Below are positions 40,448 through 50,117 of a stretch of DNA of 64,000 nucleotides, in pieces. Source of the stretch: Tamaricihabitans halophyticus (GTDB lineage Bacteria; Actinomycetota; Actinomycetes; Mycobacteriales; Pseudonocardiaceae); the NCBI RefSeq assembly GCF_004340875.1, contig NZ_SLXQ01000001.1, forward strand, positions 930,001-994,000. The letters run 5' to 3'. The notes beneath the pieces are model-generated. The model was not told where the DNA came from, searched no databases, and was given only the letters and a program-made list of their open reading frames with translations. The position numbers were made by a program, and so were the translations under genes. Every line of letters begins with the position of its first letter. Within the stretch, counting starts at the first letter, position 1.

Positions 40448-41470
40448 TCATTGCACACTGAGGACGGTCCCGATCTCGGATGCGTCGCCCTCGGCGGGCA
40501 TGAGCGGGGCCACGGTGTCGACGACCTGGGTACTCAGCGGGGTCTGCGCGGTGCGATCGATGCCGAACCGGAAGACGTCCGGTCGCGCGTAGTGCCCAGC
40601 CCCGTCGGCGAAGAACTTGGCGAACCGGATGGTGTCGAGTTCGAGATCGGCGGTGACGATCTTCTCGGTGTCCCGATGTGGTTTGGCGAGCCACTTGCCG
40701 TTGGGGCCGACGAATCCGGTCATCCCGCCGCCGAGGGACGGAGCGTCGGGACCGTCTGGAACACCGAGCTTGTCGATGATCTCCTGGGTGATCAAACCTT
40801 GCGAGATGACGACGAAGGTCTGGGAGCAGATCGCGTGCGCCTGCGCCAGGGTGGCGGAGTAGTGATCGAAGTCCCCTGCATTGGGGTCGGCGTGAGTCGC
40901 GTTGATCGCGGGCCAGGCAGCGACGTGGATCTGCTCCCCGAGAGTGGCCAGCGCATAGCGCGGCAGATCCATGCTGTGCTCAAAACAGATCAGCCCACCA
41001 AGACGGGCGAAGCCGGTGTCGACGACGAAGATGTCCCGCCCGTCCCCACGACCCCAGACCGTGCGCTCGGCGTTGGTCGGCTGCAGTTTGCGGTGCCGCG
41101 CGAGCAGGCGGCCGTCAGGGCCGAAGTACACCTGGCTGTTGTAGAGGGTGCCGCGCGCTCGCTCGTTCACGCCGAGCACCACCCAGACCCCGGCTTCGCG
41201 CGCGGCCGCGCCGATCGCGTCGGACTCCGGGCTCGGCAGCTCGATCGAGTTGGCATGGAGCTCGGCGAACAGCGGAGCCGCGTACTTGGCCGTGTGCGAC
41301 CAGATCCAATAGGGATATCCCGGGAGGAAGGTCTCGGGGAACACGACCAGACGGGCATCGGCACGCCCCGCTTCCCGGATGAACTCACAGGTCTTCGCCA
41401 CGCCTGCGGACAGGTCGAGGAACGGGGCGGCCGCGTGGACAGCGGCAACACGCACGATGCTGTCTGCCAT
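40448..41470 (-). CDS. Nitrilase-type carbon-nitrogen hydrolase
   Basis: 340 residues. The catalytic triad is visible: Glu in VFPETFLPGYPYWIW, Lys in HRKLQPTNAER, Cys in GGLICFEHS (family more often CWEH). The RYALATLGEQIHVAAWP segment and length fit aliphatic/aromatic nitrilases. It hydrolyses a nitrile to the acid and ammonia in the cytoplasm. It has no operon partner; the region is accessory. Confidence 0.85.
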   Translation of the reverse strand: MADSIVRVAAVHAAAPFLDLSAGVAKTCEFIREAGRADARLVVFPETFLPGYPYWIWSHTAKYAAPLFAELHANSIELPSPESDAIGAAAREAGVWVVLGVNERARGTLYNSQVYFGPDGRLLARHRKLQPTNAERTVWGRGDGRDIFVVDTGFARLGGLICFEHSMDLPRYALATLGEQIHVAAWPAINATHADPNAGDFDHYSATLAQAHAICSQTFVVISQGLITQEIIDKLGVPDGPDAPSLGGGMTGFVGPNGKWLAKPHRDTEKIVTADLELDTIRFAKFFADGAGHYARPDVFRFGIDRTAQTPLSTQVVDTVAPLMPAEGDASEIGTVLSVQ

Positions 41471-41520
41471 CGCGTCAGCCTAGGTGAAACCAGGCACCCT
41501 GGTTTGACGATCCGTGCAAC

Positions 41521-41770
41521 TCACGAGGCGTCGCGGTACCCGGACGGCGACACCCCAAACATGGCGTGAAACAGCCTGCTGAAGTGCGCAAGGCTGATGA
41601 AGCCGCAGGTGGCGGCGATCTCGGTGACCGTGTCCGGCATGGTCGGGCCGGGTGAGCAGGTCGCGTGCCCGCCCTAGCCTGGCACTGCGGATCGCCGCTG
41701 CGACGGACCTGCCGTCCTCGGCGAAGGTCAGCTGGTCGGGGGCCAGCCGCCGCTCGATCAGGTCATCAGC
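41521..41770 (-). pseudogene. Broken AraC-family regulator
   Basis: The last part, TVTEIAATCGFISLAHFSRL and following FGVSPSGYRDAS, is a clear AraC second helix-turn-helix in the frame ending at 41521. Upstream, another frame carries LIERRLAPDQLT joined directly to SVAAAIRSARLGRARDLL, missing about 20 residues of the first HTH. So there is one internal deletion and one frameshift, and no N-terminal domain. A nearby nitrilase gene could be its former target. Confidence 0.75.
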
Positions 41771-41868
41771 AACCCGCCTCGAACCTGAGGAAGCCAGGAG
41801 CCGCGTAGCCGTCGCGCGGCGATCGCCGCCAGCCGACCGTCGTTCGACCGCGCATCGAGCCCATTTTG

Positions 41869-41953
41869 CGGAAGTGGAGGGATTCGAACCCCCGGTACCT
41901 CTCGGTACGCTCGCTTTCAAGGCGAGTGCATTCGGCCGCTCTGCCACACTTCC
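41869..41953 (-). tRNA. tRNA-Ser(UGA)
   Basis: Acceptor arms GGAAGTG and CACTTCC pair; the anticodon stem CTCGC/GCGAG encloses CTTGAAA, anticodon TGA. Long variable arm present; no CCA is encoded. Third serine tRNA in this window. Confidence 0.93.
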
Positions 41954-41979
41954 CGGCCGGACAAGCGTAACGGTCGCGT

Positions 41980-42462
41980 TCAGTGCGCCGTGCCGTGCCT
42001 GTCCAGATGATCAAGCATCCTGCCAAAGACGGCGGCAAGGGTAGCCAGCTCCTGCTCGTCGAGCAGGTCCACCAGATGCGCCCGCACCCCTTCGACATGC
42101 GTCGGCGCTGCCTCGACCAGCTTCGCCAACCCCGCATCCGTGAGCTCAGCGAACACGCCTCGACCGTCACCGGGACAGGTCGTCCTGCGCAGCAGGCCGG
42201 ACTTCTCCATCCGGGCGACCTGATGCGACACCCGACTCTTCGACCCACCGATCCCGGCGGCAAGCTCGGCCATCCGCATTCGATGGTCAGCACACTCCGA
42301 CACCAGTACCAGCAGCTCGTAGTCACCAAGCGCGACGTTGTGCCGATCGCTCAGCTCGGAATGCAACTGCTGGCGCAACAGCGCGCTGCCCACGATGTAG
42401 GAGCGCCAGGCCCGCATCTCCGTCGAATCAAGCCATCTGGGGCCGCCATCATCTCCGACCAT
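41980..42462 (-). CDS. MarR-family transcriptional regulator
   Basis: 160 residues. The winged helix reads MRMAELAAGIGGSKSRVSHQ, then VARMEKSGLLRRTTCPGDGR with the wing. N- and C-terminal helices form the dimer. It is convergent with nothing obvious; the downstream feature is the tRNA-Ser and the upstream gene is the divergent 5'-nucleotidase, a possible target. Ligand unknown. Confidence 0.85.
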   Translation of the reverse strand: MVGDDGGPRWLDSTEMRAWRSYIVGSALLRQQLHSELSDRHNVALGDYELLVLVSECADHRMRMAELAAGIGGSKSRVSHQVARMEKSGLLRRTTCPGDGRGVFAELTDAGLAKLVEAAPTHVEGVRAHLVDLLDEQELATLAAVFGRMLDHLDRHGTAH

Positions 42463-42602
42463 CCCTGCATGCTACCGAGAGTGTGCTTCTAAATCCCCTC
42501 GGCCACCCGACGGATTGACCTAGCGCGGCTAATCCAGACAAGGCAGACTTCCGCAGCGGTACGTCCCGCCACAACTACCGGCGGGCCTGGGAGGAGACGG
42601 CC

Positions 42603-44321
42603 ATGCCCACACGGCTACCCCGACGCCGCACGCTCGCGGTCGGCGCGCTGCTGGCCAGCGCCGCCATACTGACCGGCGGCCTGCCAGCCACGGCTGCCCA
42701 AACAACAGCTGCCCAATCAACAGCAGGCAGCACCGACGTGCGGCTGATCGCGTTCAACGACCTGCACGGCAACCTCGAACCCCCAGCTGGCTCCTCCGGT
42801 GAGGTCACGCTGGACGATGGCAGCACCGTGCCCGCGGGCGGCGCCAGCTACCTCGCGACGCATATCAACCAGCTGCGCAAGGAAGCACCGAACTCCCTTG
42901 TACTGTCCTCAGGCGACAGTATCGGCGCATCACCGCTGCCATCCGCCCTTTTCCACGACGAACCAACGATGGCGCTACTCCGGCAACTGGACGTCCGCGC
43001 CTCGGCCGTTGGCAACCACGAGTTCGACGAAGGCCTCGCCGAACTGCGCCGGATGCAGCGCGGCGGCTGCCACCCCGAGGACGGCTGCCAGTTCCGCGAC
43101 TCCTACCCCGGCGCCGGCTTCCCGATCCTCGGCGCAAACGTCAAACACGACAACGGGCTACCGGCCATGCCGCCGTTCACCATCGAGCTGGTCGGCGGCG
43201 TACCCGTCGGCATCATCGGCCTGCCACTCGAGGACACCCCCGAGGTCGTGGCCCCAGAAGCCGTCGAGGGACTGAAATTCGGCTCCGAAGTCGCGGCGAT
43301 CAACCGCGCGTCCAAAGCGCTCAGCGCGCTGGGCGTACGCGCGCAAACCGTACTGATGCACAACGGCGACGAGGCCGAAGGCGGCCCCAATGCCTGCGCC
43401 GGCCCAGCGGGCCCGGCAAGGGAGATCAGCGAGCAGGCCGCGCCCGAGGTCGACGTGTTCTTCCAAGCACACAGCCACTCCCAGTACAACTGCACGGTCA
43501 CCGACCCAGCCGGCGAACCGCGCCCGGTTATCCAGGGCCTGTCCTACGGCCGGCTGCTTTCCGTTGTGGACCTCTCCGTGGACAGGCGCACCGGCGATGT
43601 GCTGCGCGAGCAGACCACCGCGCGGAATCTGCCGGTAACCCGTGACGTACCGCCCGATCCGGCAACCGAGGAACTGGTCAATGAGGCCGTGGAGAAGTCC
43701 GCGCCGATAGCCAACGAACCGGTCGGCAGCATCACCGAGGACATCAACCGGGAGGCCGAGAAGTCCGGTGAATCGGCACTCGGCAACGTCATCGCGGACG
43801 CGCAACTGGTCGCAACCGCGGAAGCCGGCGCCCAGCTCGCGCTGATGAACCCCGGCGGGATCAGGGAAAACCTCAGCCACGCTGGCTCACCGGCGAACGA
43901 GGGTGATGGCGTGGTGACTTACGGCGAGGCCTATGCGGTGCAGCCGTTCGGCAACATCCTGCAGACCATCACGCTGACCGGCGAGCAGCTGCGGGCCGTG
44001 CTGGAACAGCAGTGGCGGCAGGACGAGGAAGACGTCGTCCTGCAGGTCTCCTCGACGCTGCGGTACAGCTGGTCGGCATCGGCGCCGGTGGGCGCCAAGG
44101 TTTCGGATATCACCATCGACGGCAAGCCGGTGGACCCGAACGCCGAGTACCGGGTGACCGTGAACAATTTCCTGTCCACCGGCGGTGACGGGTTCACCGA
44201 ACTGCGTGAAGGCGCCGACTTGCAGGGCGGCGCCGTCGACCTGGATGCCTTCACCGCCTACTTGGGCGCCAATGAGAACCTCGGCGCGCCAGCCACCGAC
44301 CGGATCACCGTGCTGGACTAA
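42603..44321 (+). CDS. Secreted 5'-nucleotidase/metallophosphatase
   Basis: 572 residues. Twin-Arg-like RRRT plus a hydrophobic stretch and PATAAQ give a signal peptide. Metallophosphatase motifs: FNDLHGN (51-57), SSGDSIG, GNHEFDEG and AHSHS. The C-terminal 5'-nucleotidase domain has MNPGGIRENL and a substrate loop with VTVNNFLSTGGDGF. It releases phosphate and nucleosides from extracellular nucleotides. GGGAGGAG precedes the ATG. Together with the secreted EEP nuclease it suggests scavenging of DNA. Confidence 0.92.
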   Translation: MPTRLPRRRTLAVGALLASAAILTGGLPATAAQTTAAQSTAGSTDVRLIAFNDLHGNLEPPAGSSGEVTLDDGSTVPAGGASYLATHINQLRKEAPNSLVLSSGDSIGASPLPSALFHDEPTMALLRQLDVRASAVGNHEFDEGLAELRRMQRGGCHPEDGCQFRDSYPGAGFPILGANVKHDNGLPAMPPFTIELVGGVPVGIIGLPLEDTPEVVAPEAVEGLKFGSEVAAINRASKALSALGVRAQTVLMHNGDEAEGGPNACAGPAGPAREISEQAAPEVDVFFQAHSHSQYNCTVTDPAGEPRPVIQGLSYGRLLSVVDLSVDRRTGDVLREQTTARNLPVTRDVPPDPATEELVNEAVEKSAPIANEPVGSITEDINREAEKSGESALGNVIADAQLVATAEAGAQLALMNPGGIRENLSHAGSPANEGDGVVTYGEAYAVQPFGNILQTITLTGEQLRAVLEQQWRQDEEDVVLQVSSTLRYSWSASAPVGAKVSDITIDGKPVDPNAEYRVTVNNFLSTGGDGFTELREGADLQGGAVDLDAFTAYLGANENLGAPATDRITVLD

Positions 44322-44816
44322 CAGCGCAAGGGCTGAGCTGCGAAAATTCACCAGCATAGGCGAGGCCGTGACGGTTGTCACAAGCCGTGAAGTGGCGCAT
44401 CCTGGATGCAAGCGGTGGCGGGCGGTGAGCATCCCGACACGTCGACCAGCACGTGACTCGACGTCGGCCGCTGGGAAGGGTCAGGTGATGCCGTGACTGA
44501 TGGCAAACCAATGCGGTCGGCACTCGGCTGCGACCCCGCGAACTGGCTCGCGATTCTTGCCAGCGCGCGAATGCGAACAGTCGACGTCTAACCGTTCCGG
44601 GTGTCATCCGGTGCGCGCGCATCGAAGATGTGGCTTCTTGCGCACTAGGCGTGGCTTGTCCGCGCTTTTGACGGCATCTTGCGTCCCGCCGGCGCGGTAC
44701 CCGCGTCGTCCCGGAACAAAGTTCCGACCGCCAACAACCGAATGAGCTACAACTAACGCCCGTGGGCGCGGTGCCTCGATCCGCCGGCACCGCGCCCACG
44801 GCCGTATTCAGCGTGG
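44322..44816. other. Intergenic region without recognised gene
   Basis: 495 bp. No frame has a convincing ribosome site or similarity. It holds the terminator hairpin at 44761-44800. The segment 44380-44700 has scattered short direct repeats of CGCGCGAATGCG type but no protein signal; it may contain decayed sequence. Confidence 0.5.
44761..44800. terminator. Bidirectional terminator hairpin
   Basis: CGTGGGCGCGGTGCC (44761-44775) and GGCACCGCGCCCACG (44786-44800) are perfectly complementary, 15 bp with a 10-base loop, 16 bases past the M28 peptidase stop. Confidence 0.75.
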
Positions 44817-46328
44817 TTAGCGGACCTGCTCGCTACCCGAACCCGCGGTCGCCGTGGCCATCTTCGGCGTATCGGCACGCAGCTGTGCCCGCTGCTCCCT
44901 GGACGGCACGCCATTCACGCCCTCGGTACTGAGCCCGTAGGACGCCGTCACGTAGGCGATCGCCTTGGCGTTGCGCTCCAGCGCCGTCCGATCGATGTTG
45001 CGCAGGTTGTCGCACTTCTGGTGATAGCAGGGATCGAAGTTCTCGCCCGCCTGACCGCCCCACTTCGCGGCCTGCTCCTCGGTCTTGGTGCCGTCCCCGC
45101 CGGTGAACAACCCGCCGGACGGAATACCACTGTTCACGAATTCCAGGTAGTCCGAACGCCCGTCGAACTCGGTCGGCTCGGTGGCGATCCCGGTCGAGTC
45201 GAAGTACCTGGTGAACGCGTTCTGGATGTCGTCGGAACCAACCGGCCCAGGTTCACCGAACTCCTCGCCGCTCCCGTCGTAGACGAAGTAGCCCGCATTC
45301 GGCGAGCCGACCATGTCAAAGTTCAGGTACATGGCGATATCCAGCTGCTGCTCGAAGCTCAGCGACTGCACGTACTTGGTCGAGCCCTGCAATCCGAACT
45401 CCTCGGCACCCCACCAGGCGAAGCGCACCGCGTTCGGCACGTCGGGACTGCCGCCAAGTTTCAACGCGGTCTCCAGCAATGCCACCGAACCGCTGCCGTT
45501 GTCGTTGATCCCCGGACCGTCAAAGACACCGTCCAAATGCGCGCCCGCGGTGACCACGTTGTCCGCTCGGCCGGTCCTGGTCTGCGCGATCAGGTTTCGC
45601 TCGGTGAACTCACTGGTCGTACTGACCGTCACGAAGGTCACCTCCGCCCCCGACTGGTCAGCGAGCGCGTCACCGTCGGCTTGGGAGATGCCTCCGGTCG
45701 GGATGACCGCGTTCTCCGGTCCACCGAGCGTGCCGTTCAGTATCCCCGGCTCGTTGTTGGAGATCAGCGCGCCAATCGCACCCGCATCGGCGGCGGCCCG
45801 CTGCTTCACCGCGAAGTCACAGCCGCCCCTGCGGATCAACGCGATGGTGTCCGTGTAGTCGGCACTCCCATAGTCCGCCGCGGTGCATCCGGTCGCATCG
45901 CTTTCCGGCACCACGGCAAGTGGGCCGCGCACCCCGTCCTCATCGGTCGTGGCCGCGAAGGTCATCGTCCGCACCTCGATGTCCTTGCCGGACACCGCAA
46001 GGGATTCGGAGGTCACTTCGTGGGTGGCCGCATCGAAGGTCGGGGTGCTCACCTCGAAACCGGCGGCCGTGAGCTTACCGGCCATGTAGTCCAGACTGGC
46101 GTCATAACCGCTGGTACCGGCCGCGCGGTTGCCATCGTTGCGATCGGCGATGCGCTGCAACGCGATGAGATGCCGCTGCAAGCCATCCGCGGTTACCTTT
46201 TCCGCGAGCTGATCAGGCAGATCCGCCGGAGTGTTCTCGGCGCCAGCCGGTGCACAGGTCAGCACCAGTCCCGCGGTCAACATCAGGCCAGTGGCGCCGG
46301 TTCGCAGCGCTCTTCGAGAAACGGCCAT
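44817..46328 (-). CDS. Secreted M28 metallo-aminopeptidase with PA domain
   Basis: 503 residues. N-terminal signal (ALRTGATGLMLTAGLVLTC, cleavage near AGAEN; the Cys could make a lipoprotein, though no clear lipobox). A PA domain lies about residues 135-240 (IALIRRGGCDFAVKQRAAAD). Zinc ligands of the M28 domain: AHLDGV His, INDNGSGS Asp, WGAEEFG Glu pair, NFDMVGS Asp and CYHQKCD His. It resembles Streptomyces/mycobacterial aminopeptidase LpqL. It trims peptides outside the cell. Confidence 0.9.
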   Translation of the reverse strand: MAVSRRALRTGATGLMLTAGLVLTCAPAGAENTPADLPDQLAEKVTADGLQRHLIALQRIADRNDGNRAAGTSGYDASLDYMAGKLTAAGFEVSTPTFDAATHEVTSESLAVSGKDIEVRTMTFAATTDEDGVRGPLAVVPESDATGCTAADYGSADYTDTIALIRRGGCDFAVKQRAAADAGAIGALISNNEPGILNGTLGGPENAVIPTGGISQADGDALADQSGAEVTFVTVSTTSEFTERNLIAQTRTGRADNVVTAGAHLDGVFDGPGINDNGSGSVALLETALKLGGSPDVPNAVRFAWWGAEEFGLQGSTKYVQSLSFEQQLDIAMYLNFDMVGSPNAGYFVYDGSGEEFGEPGPVGSDDIQNAFTRYFDSTGIATEPTEFDGRSDYLEFVNSGIPSGGLFTGGDGTKTEEQAAKWGGQAGENFDPCYHQKCDNLRNIDRTALERNAKAIAYVTASYGLSTEGVNGVPSREQRAQLRADTPKMATATAGSGSEQVR

Positions 46329-46451
46329 GGATTCTCCTCAGTGATATTCGGTTCGAGTAATCCCGGTCGATCGACGTCCGGTTTGCCTACAATTATGAGA
46401 CTTGCCAAGAAGGTCAATACGACATTTGGGTTCCGCTGATCCCACCTAGCG

Positions 46452-47096
46452 CTAACCTGGCCGCTCATCAAGCAGCCAGGCACGGCATTTCTCGAATCCC
46501 ACCACCTCGAGTGACCACTGTGGACGCCGAAATTCCGGTTCGGTCAACTCGACGTTGTTCTCGATCGCCAGCTTGCCCCGCACGGCATGCCGCCGAGTTC
46601 CGGTTGTCCGGTAACCGAGCTTCGCACTCACCCGGTTCGAGGCCGGGTTATCCTGAAACGCGCCGGAAACCGCCAGCTCGACGCCGAGGTAGTCAAAGGC
46701 GAACAGCAGCGCGGCCGCGCGCATTTCAGTGCCCAACCCGGCACCCTGGTAACGCATGCCGAGCCAGGAACCGGTACCCACCTCCCGAGTCGTGGCGAAG
46801 TCAATGGTGGAAATGCCCTGCGTGCCAATTACCACGCCGTCCTTGCGCACCAGCAGGTTCAACTCCCAGTCCTGCGAAGTGCGGTCCGCCCGCTTCCGCC
46901 AGTAGTGCTGCACCATGTTCCGGCCGAGCTCCTCAGGTAGCGCGTCGGTCCACGGCTCCAGGAACGGCATCCGCTCCGGCGGATGAATACCCTGCTCAGC
47001 CAGCGCGGCGAGCTCGAACAACCCGGCGTCATCATCCGGTCGCAACTCGAGGCGCGGCGTACGCAACACAAGGTGCCGAACGGGCCACGGATCCAT
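46452..47096 (-). CDS. GNAT-family N-acetyltransferase
   Basis: 214 residues from ATG 47096 (GGAGGATGGG upstream). RimJ/RimL-like: LVLRTPRLELRPDDDAGLFE at the start, a central GTGSWLGMRYQGAGLGTEMR acetyl-CoA loop, and SGAFQDNPASNRVSAKLGY. It probably acetylates a protein N-terminus or small amine. It is divergent from the quinone oxidoreductase gene. Confidence 0.85.
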   Translation of the reverse strand: MDPWPVRHLVLRTPRLELRPDDDAGLFELAALAEQGIHPPERMPFLEPWTDALPEELGRNMVQHYWRKRADRTSQDWELNLLVRKDGVVIGTQGISTIDFATTREVGTGSWLGMRYQGAGLGTEMRAAALLFAFDYLGVELAVSGAFQDNPASNRVSAKLGYRTTGTRRHAVRGKLAIENNVELTEPEFRRPQWSLEVVGFEKCRAWLLDERPG

Positions 47097-47213
47097 CCCA
47101 TCCTCCTTTTCCGCAGGTGCCCACAATCACCCGCGCACGGCACGGGCGGCAACCAGATTTGCGCCTCCCCGCCACGGGTGGGACACGTGGCCGGCAACCG
47201 CTACGGTCGAAGT

Positions 47214-48191
47214 ATGTATGCGATCACGATCCGCGAGCCTGGCGAACCAGACGTACTGGAATGGACCGAACAGCCCGACCCCGAGCCGGGCGAGGGTGAA
47301 GTGCTGCTGGACGTCGTGGCCAGTGCGGTGAACCGCGCCGATCTACTACAGCGCAGAGGTTTGTACCCGCCACCGCCTGGCGCATCCGAAGTGCCCGGCC
47401 TCGAGTGCTCCGGCACGATCGCCGCGCTCGGCCCCGGAGTGACCGGCTGGCAGGTCGGCGATGAGGTCTGCGCGCTACTCGCCGGCGGTGGCTATGCCGA
47501 GCGGGTGACCGTGCCAGCCGGCCAGCTCCTGCCGCTACCGGCCGAGGTGGATCTGATCACCTCGGCCGCGCTGCCCGAGGTTGCCTGCACCGTCTGGTCC
47601 AATGTGGTGCAGACGGCTGGCCTCACCCACGGCGAGTTGTTCCTGGTGCACGGCGGCGGCAGCGGCATCGGTACGCATGCCATCCAGGTCGGCAAGGCAC
47701 TCGGCGCCACGGTCGCGGTGACCGCGGGCTCGGCCAGCCGGCTGGAACTCTGCGGCCAGCTCGGTGCCGACATCCTGATCAACTACCGGGAACAGGATTT
47801 CGTCGAGGAACTGAAGCAGCACACCGACGGCGCGAACGTCATTCTGGACATCATGGGCGCCTCCTATTTGGACAAGAACATCTCGGCGCTGGCCACCGGC
47901 GGGCGGCTGGCGATCATCGGGATGCAGGGTGGCGCCAAGGCCGAGCTGAACATCGGCAAACTGCTCGGCAAACGCGCGAGCGTTTCCGCGGCCGGGCTGC
48001 GCGGCAGGCCAGTCGACGACAAGGTGCGGATCGTCGCCGATGTACGCGAGCGCCTTTGGCCGATGCTGGACAACGGCTCGGTACTACCGGTGGTGGATCA
48101 GGTCGTGCCCGCGGCCGAAGCCGCCGCCGCGCACCGCGCGCTGGAAGGCGGCGAGATCTTCGGCAAGGTGGTACTCGCCGTGAAGTCCTGA
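47214..48191 (+). CDS. NAD(P)H-quinone oxidoreductase (zeta-crystallin/PIG3 type)
   Basis: 325 residues. MDR superfamily without zinc: AITIREPGEPDVLEW start, NRADLLQRRGLYPPPPGASE, and the nucleotide motif VHGGGSGIGTHAIQV. C-terminal LRGRPVDDKVRIV is typical of PIG3. It reduces quinones or enoyl substrates. It occupies the place of Rv3777 in the mycobacterial order, next to the Rv3778c-like gene. A 46983 start is only an open-frame extension. Confidence 0.88.
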   Translation: MYAITIREPGEPDVLEWTEQPDPEPGEGEVLLDVVASAVNRADLLQRRGLYPPPPGASEVPGLECSGTIAALGPGVTGWQVGDEVCALLAGGGYAERVTVPAGQLLPLPAEVDLITSAALPEVACTVWSNVVQTAGLTHGELFLVHGGGSGIGTHAIQVGKALGATVAVTAGSASRLELCGQLGADILINYREQDFVEELKQHTDGANVILDIMGASYLDKNISALATGGRLAIIGMQGGAKAELNIGKLLGKRASVSAAGLRGRPVDDKVRIVADVRERLWPMLDNGSVLPVVDQVVPAAEAAAAHRALEGGEIFGKVVLAVKS

Positions 48192-48202
48192 ACGCCGTCT
48201 GC

Positions 48203-49402
48203 TCAGCGGAGTTCGGCCAGCGCGTCGACCAGCCTGGTGACCTCGGTGGCGTTGGTGTAGTGCGCGAAGCCCACACGCACCGCGCCACCAACCTCACCGA
48301 CGCCGAGCGTGCCGAACACTCCGGTCGGCGTGTCGTCGGCGAAGGCGCACAGCCCGCGCCGGGCAAGGTGTTCGACCACATCGCCGGCTTTCCGGCGCGC
48401 GATGGTGAAGGCGAGTACCGGGATCCGGCGCATCGCATCGCCGATCAGCTGGACGTGCGGCAGCATGCGCAGTTCGCTGAGCAGTTCGCCGAGCAGCCCG
48501 GAGTGATACGCGCGCGCCGAGTTCAACGAGGTGAGCAAACGTTCTCTACGCGATCCGCTTGCCACGTCGTCCAGTTCGGCAAGGTAGTCGACCGAGGCGA
48601 CCAGACCGGCGAGCGCCGGATGCGCATGCGGCCCGACCTCCAACCGCTCCGGCCCACTTGCCTCGGCGGCCAACGCGTAACCGGGCAGCCGATCGATCGC
48701 TCGCGGGTCGGCGAACACCAGCGCGCCGAGCGTCGGGCCGCCCCAGCCCTGCGCGGAAAGCGCGAGTACATCGGCGCCGAGCTCGTCGATATCCAACGGC
48801 ATAAACGGCGCCGCGAACGAGGCGTCCACGACCAGCATGGCGCCCACCCTGTGCGCGGCGTCCGCGATGGTGCTCAGGTCAGGGCGAGTGCCGACCGAAC
48901 CGGAGGCCGCCGTCACCGCCACCACCTTGGTTCGCTCGGTGACCAGCCGGTCGTACTGCCAGCTCGGCAACTCGCAGGTCTCGATATCGATCTCGCCCCA
49001 GCGCACGTTCGCCCCCACGCGCTGGGCCGCGACCTGCCACGGCGCGATGTTCAACTGCTCGTCCAGCCGAGAGCAGACCACCTCGTCACCAAGCATCCAG
49101 TTGGTGGACAGCGCCTCGGCCAGCCGACCAAGTAGCACGGGCGCGTTCGGTCCGAGCACCACCCCAGCCGGATCGGCACCGACGAGGTCGGCCACGGCAC
49201 GCCGAGCCGCGGCCACGATCGCTTCCGCGCGTTGCGAGGCAGGAAAGATCCCGCCCGGCGCGGAGACCGGCGCACGTAACGCGGTGGATACCGCGGTCGC
49301 GACCTGTTCGGGCACCTGCATACCGACCGTGCCATCGAGATGTACCCAGCCATCACCCAAGGCGGGGAACAAGCCACGAATTCGAGCGACGTCGAACGCC
49401 AT
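48203..49402 (-). CDS. Cysteine desulfurase-like aminotransferase class V homolog (Rv3778c-like)
   Basis: 399 residues from ATG 49402. It follows the Rv3778c pattern from the first residues (MAFDVARIRGLFPALGDGWV) through VVVDASFAAPFMPLDIDELG to GVGEVGGAVRVGFAHY. The PLP Lys expected after the strand is absent: the segment reads LSAQGWGGPTLG where Lys normally sits, as also seems to be the case in mycobacterial orthologs. It may not act as a standard PLP enzyme. A longer frame to 49969 has no support. Convergent with the oxidoreductase. Confidence 0.8.
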   Translation of the reverse strand: MAFDVARIRGLFPALGDGWVHLDGTVGMQVPEQVATAVSTALRAPVSAPGGIFPASQRAEAIVAAARRAVADLVGADPAGVVLGPNAPVLLGRLAEALSTNWMLGDEVVCSRLDEQLNIAPWQVAAQRVGANVRWGEIDIETCELPSWQYDRLVTERTKVVAVTAASGSVGTRPDLSTIADAAHRVGAMLVVDASFAAPFMPLDIDELGADVLALSAQGWGGPTLGALVFADPRAIDRLPGYALAAEASGPERLEVGPHAHPALAGLVASVDYLAELDDVASGSRRERLLTSLNSARAYHSGLLGELLSELRMLPHVQLIGDAMRRIPVLAFTIARRKAGDVVEHLARRGLCAFADDTPTGVFGTLGVGEVGGAVRVGFAHYTNATEVTRLVDALAELR

Positions 49403-49538
49403 GAGCACACCGTACGGAGCGGCGCAAACCAGGCGCGTTCGGGTCGGCGTCCATGGGACTACCCTGAGACACACAGGCGTTGTACGGCTCGCGAGACAAC
49501 CGCACGTCAGATAGCGCAACTGACTCAGGACGGAGCAT

Positions 49539-50117
49539 ATGAACCAGCCGAACCCAACCGATCGGCCCGCGGATGCCGACAAGCAACAGCATGTGGTCGT
49601 CGTCGGCCCGGACGGCTCGCCAGTCGGTGCGGCACGGGTCCCCGGCGCGGGTGAGCACGGTGAGGAAACTGGCGAATCGGTGAGCGATTTCGTCGAACAG
49701 CCAGCGAAGGTCATGCGGATCGGCACGATGATCAAGCAGCTGCTCGAGGAGGTACGCGCGGCACCGCTGGACGAAGCGAGCAGGGACCGGATGCGGGATA
49801 TCCACGCCTCCTCGATTCGGGAGCTGGAAGAGGCGCTTGCCCCCGAACTACGCGATGAGCTGGAACGGCTCACCGAACCGTTCACCGGCGACCATATTCC
49901 CTCCGACGCGGAGCTGCGGGTCGCCCAGGCACAGCTGGTTGGCTGGCTGGAGGGGCTGTTCCACGGCATCCAGACGGCGCTGTTCGCGCAGCAGATGGCC
50001 GCACGGGCACAGCTCGAGCAGATGCGCCACGGGGCGCTGCCACCCGGGCTCAGCGGCGGTCAGCCCGGCCCTGGCGGCCAAGGCACGCATATCAGCGGCA
50101 CCGGCCAGTACCTGTGA
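49539..50117 (+). CDS. bpa: Bacterial proteasome activator
   Basis: 192 residues. A disordered N-terminus (about 55 residues) is followed by a four-helix bundle: [20 protein letters not shown], then [18 protein letters not shown]-type and [21 protein letters not shown] Gly/Pro tail ends GQYL, the C-terminal motif that docks on the 20S proteasome. The Bpa ring opens the proteasome gate without ATP. In mycobacteria it is Rv3780, also beside Rv3778c-type genes. Its stop overlaps the moaC GTG. Confidence 0.92.
   Translation: MNQPNPTDRPADADKQQHVVVVGPDGSPVGAARVPGAGEHGEETGESVSDFVEQPAKVMRIGTMIKQLLEEVRAAPLDEASRDRMRDIHASSIRELEEALAPELRDELERLTEPFTGDHIPSDAELRVAQAQLVGWLEGLFHGIQTALFAQQMAARAQLEQMRHGALPPGLSGGQPGPGGQGTHISGTGQYL

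Noticed and set aside
48056-49135. 359-residue plus-strand frame
   Set aside because: Antisense to the Rv3778c-like gene; low-complexity His/Arg/Gln-rich translation.
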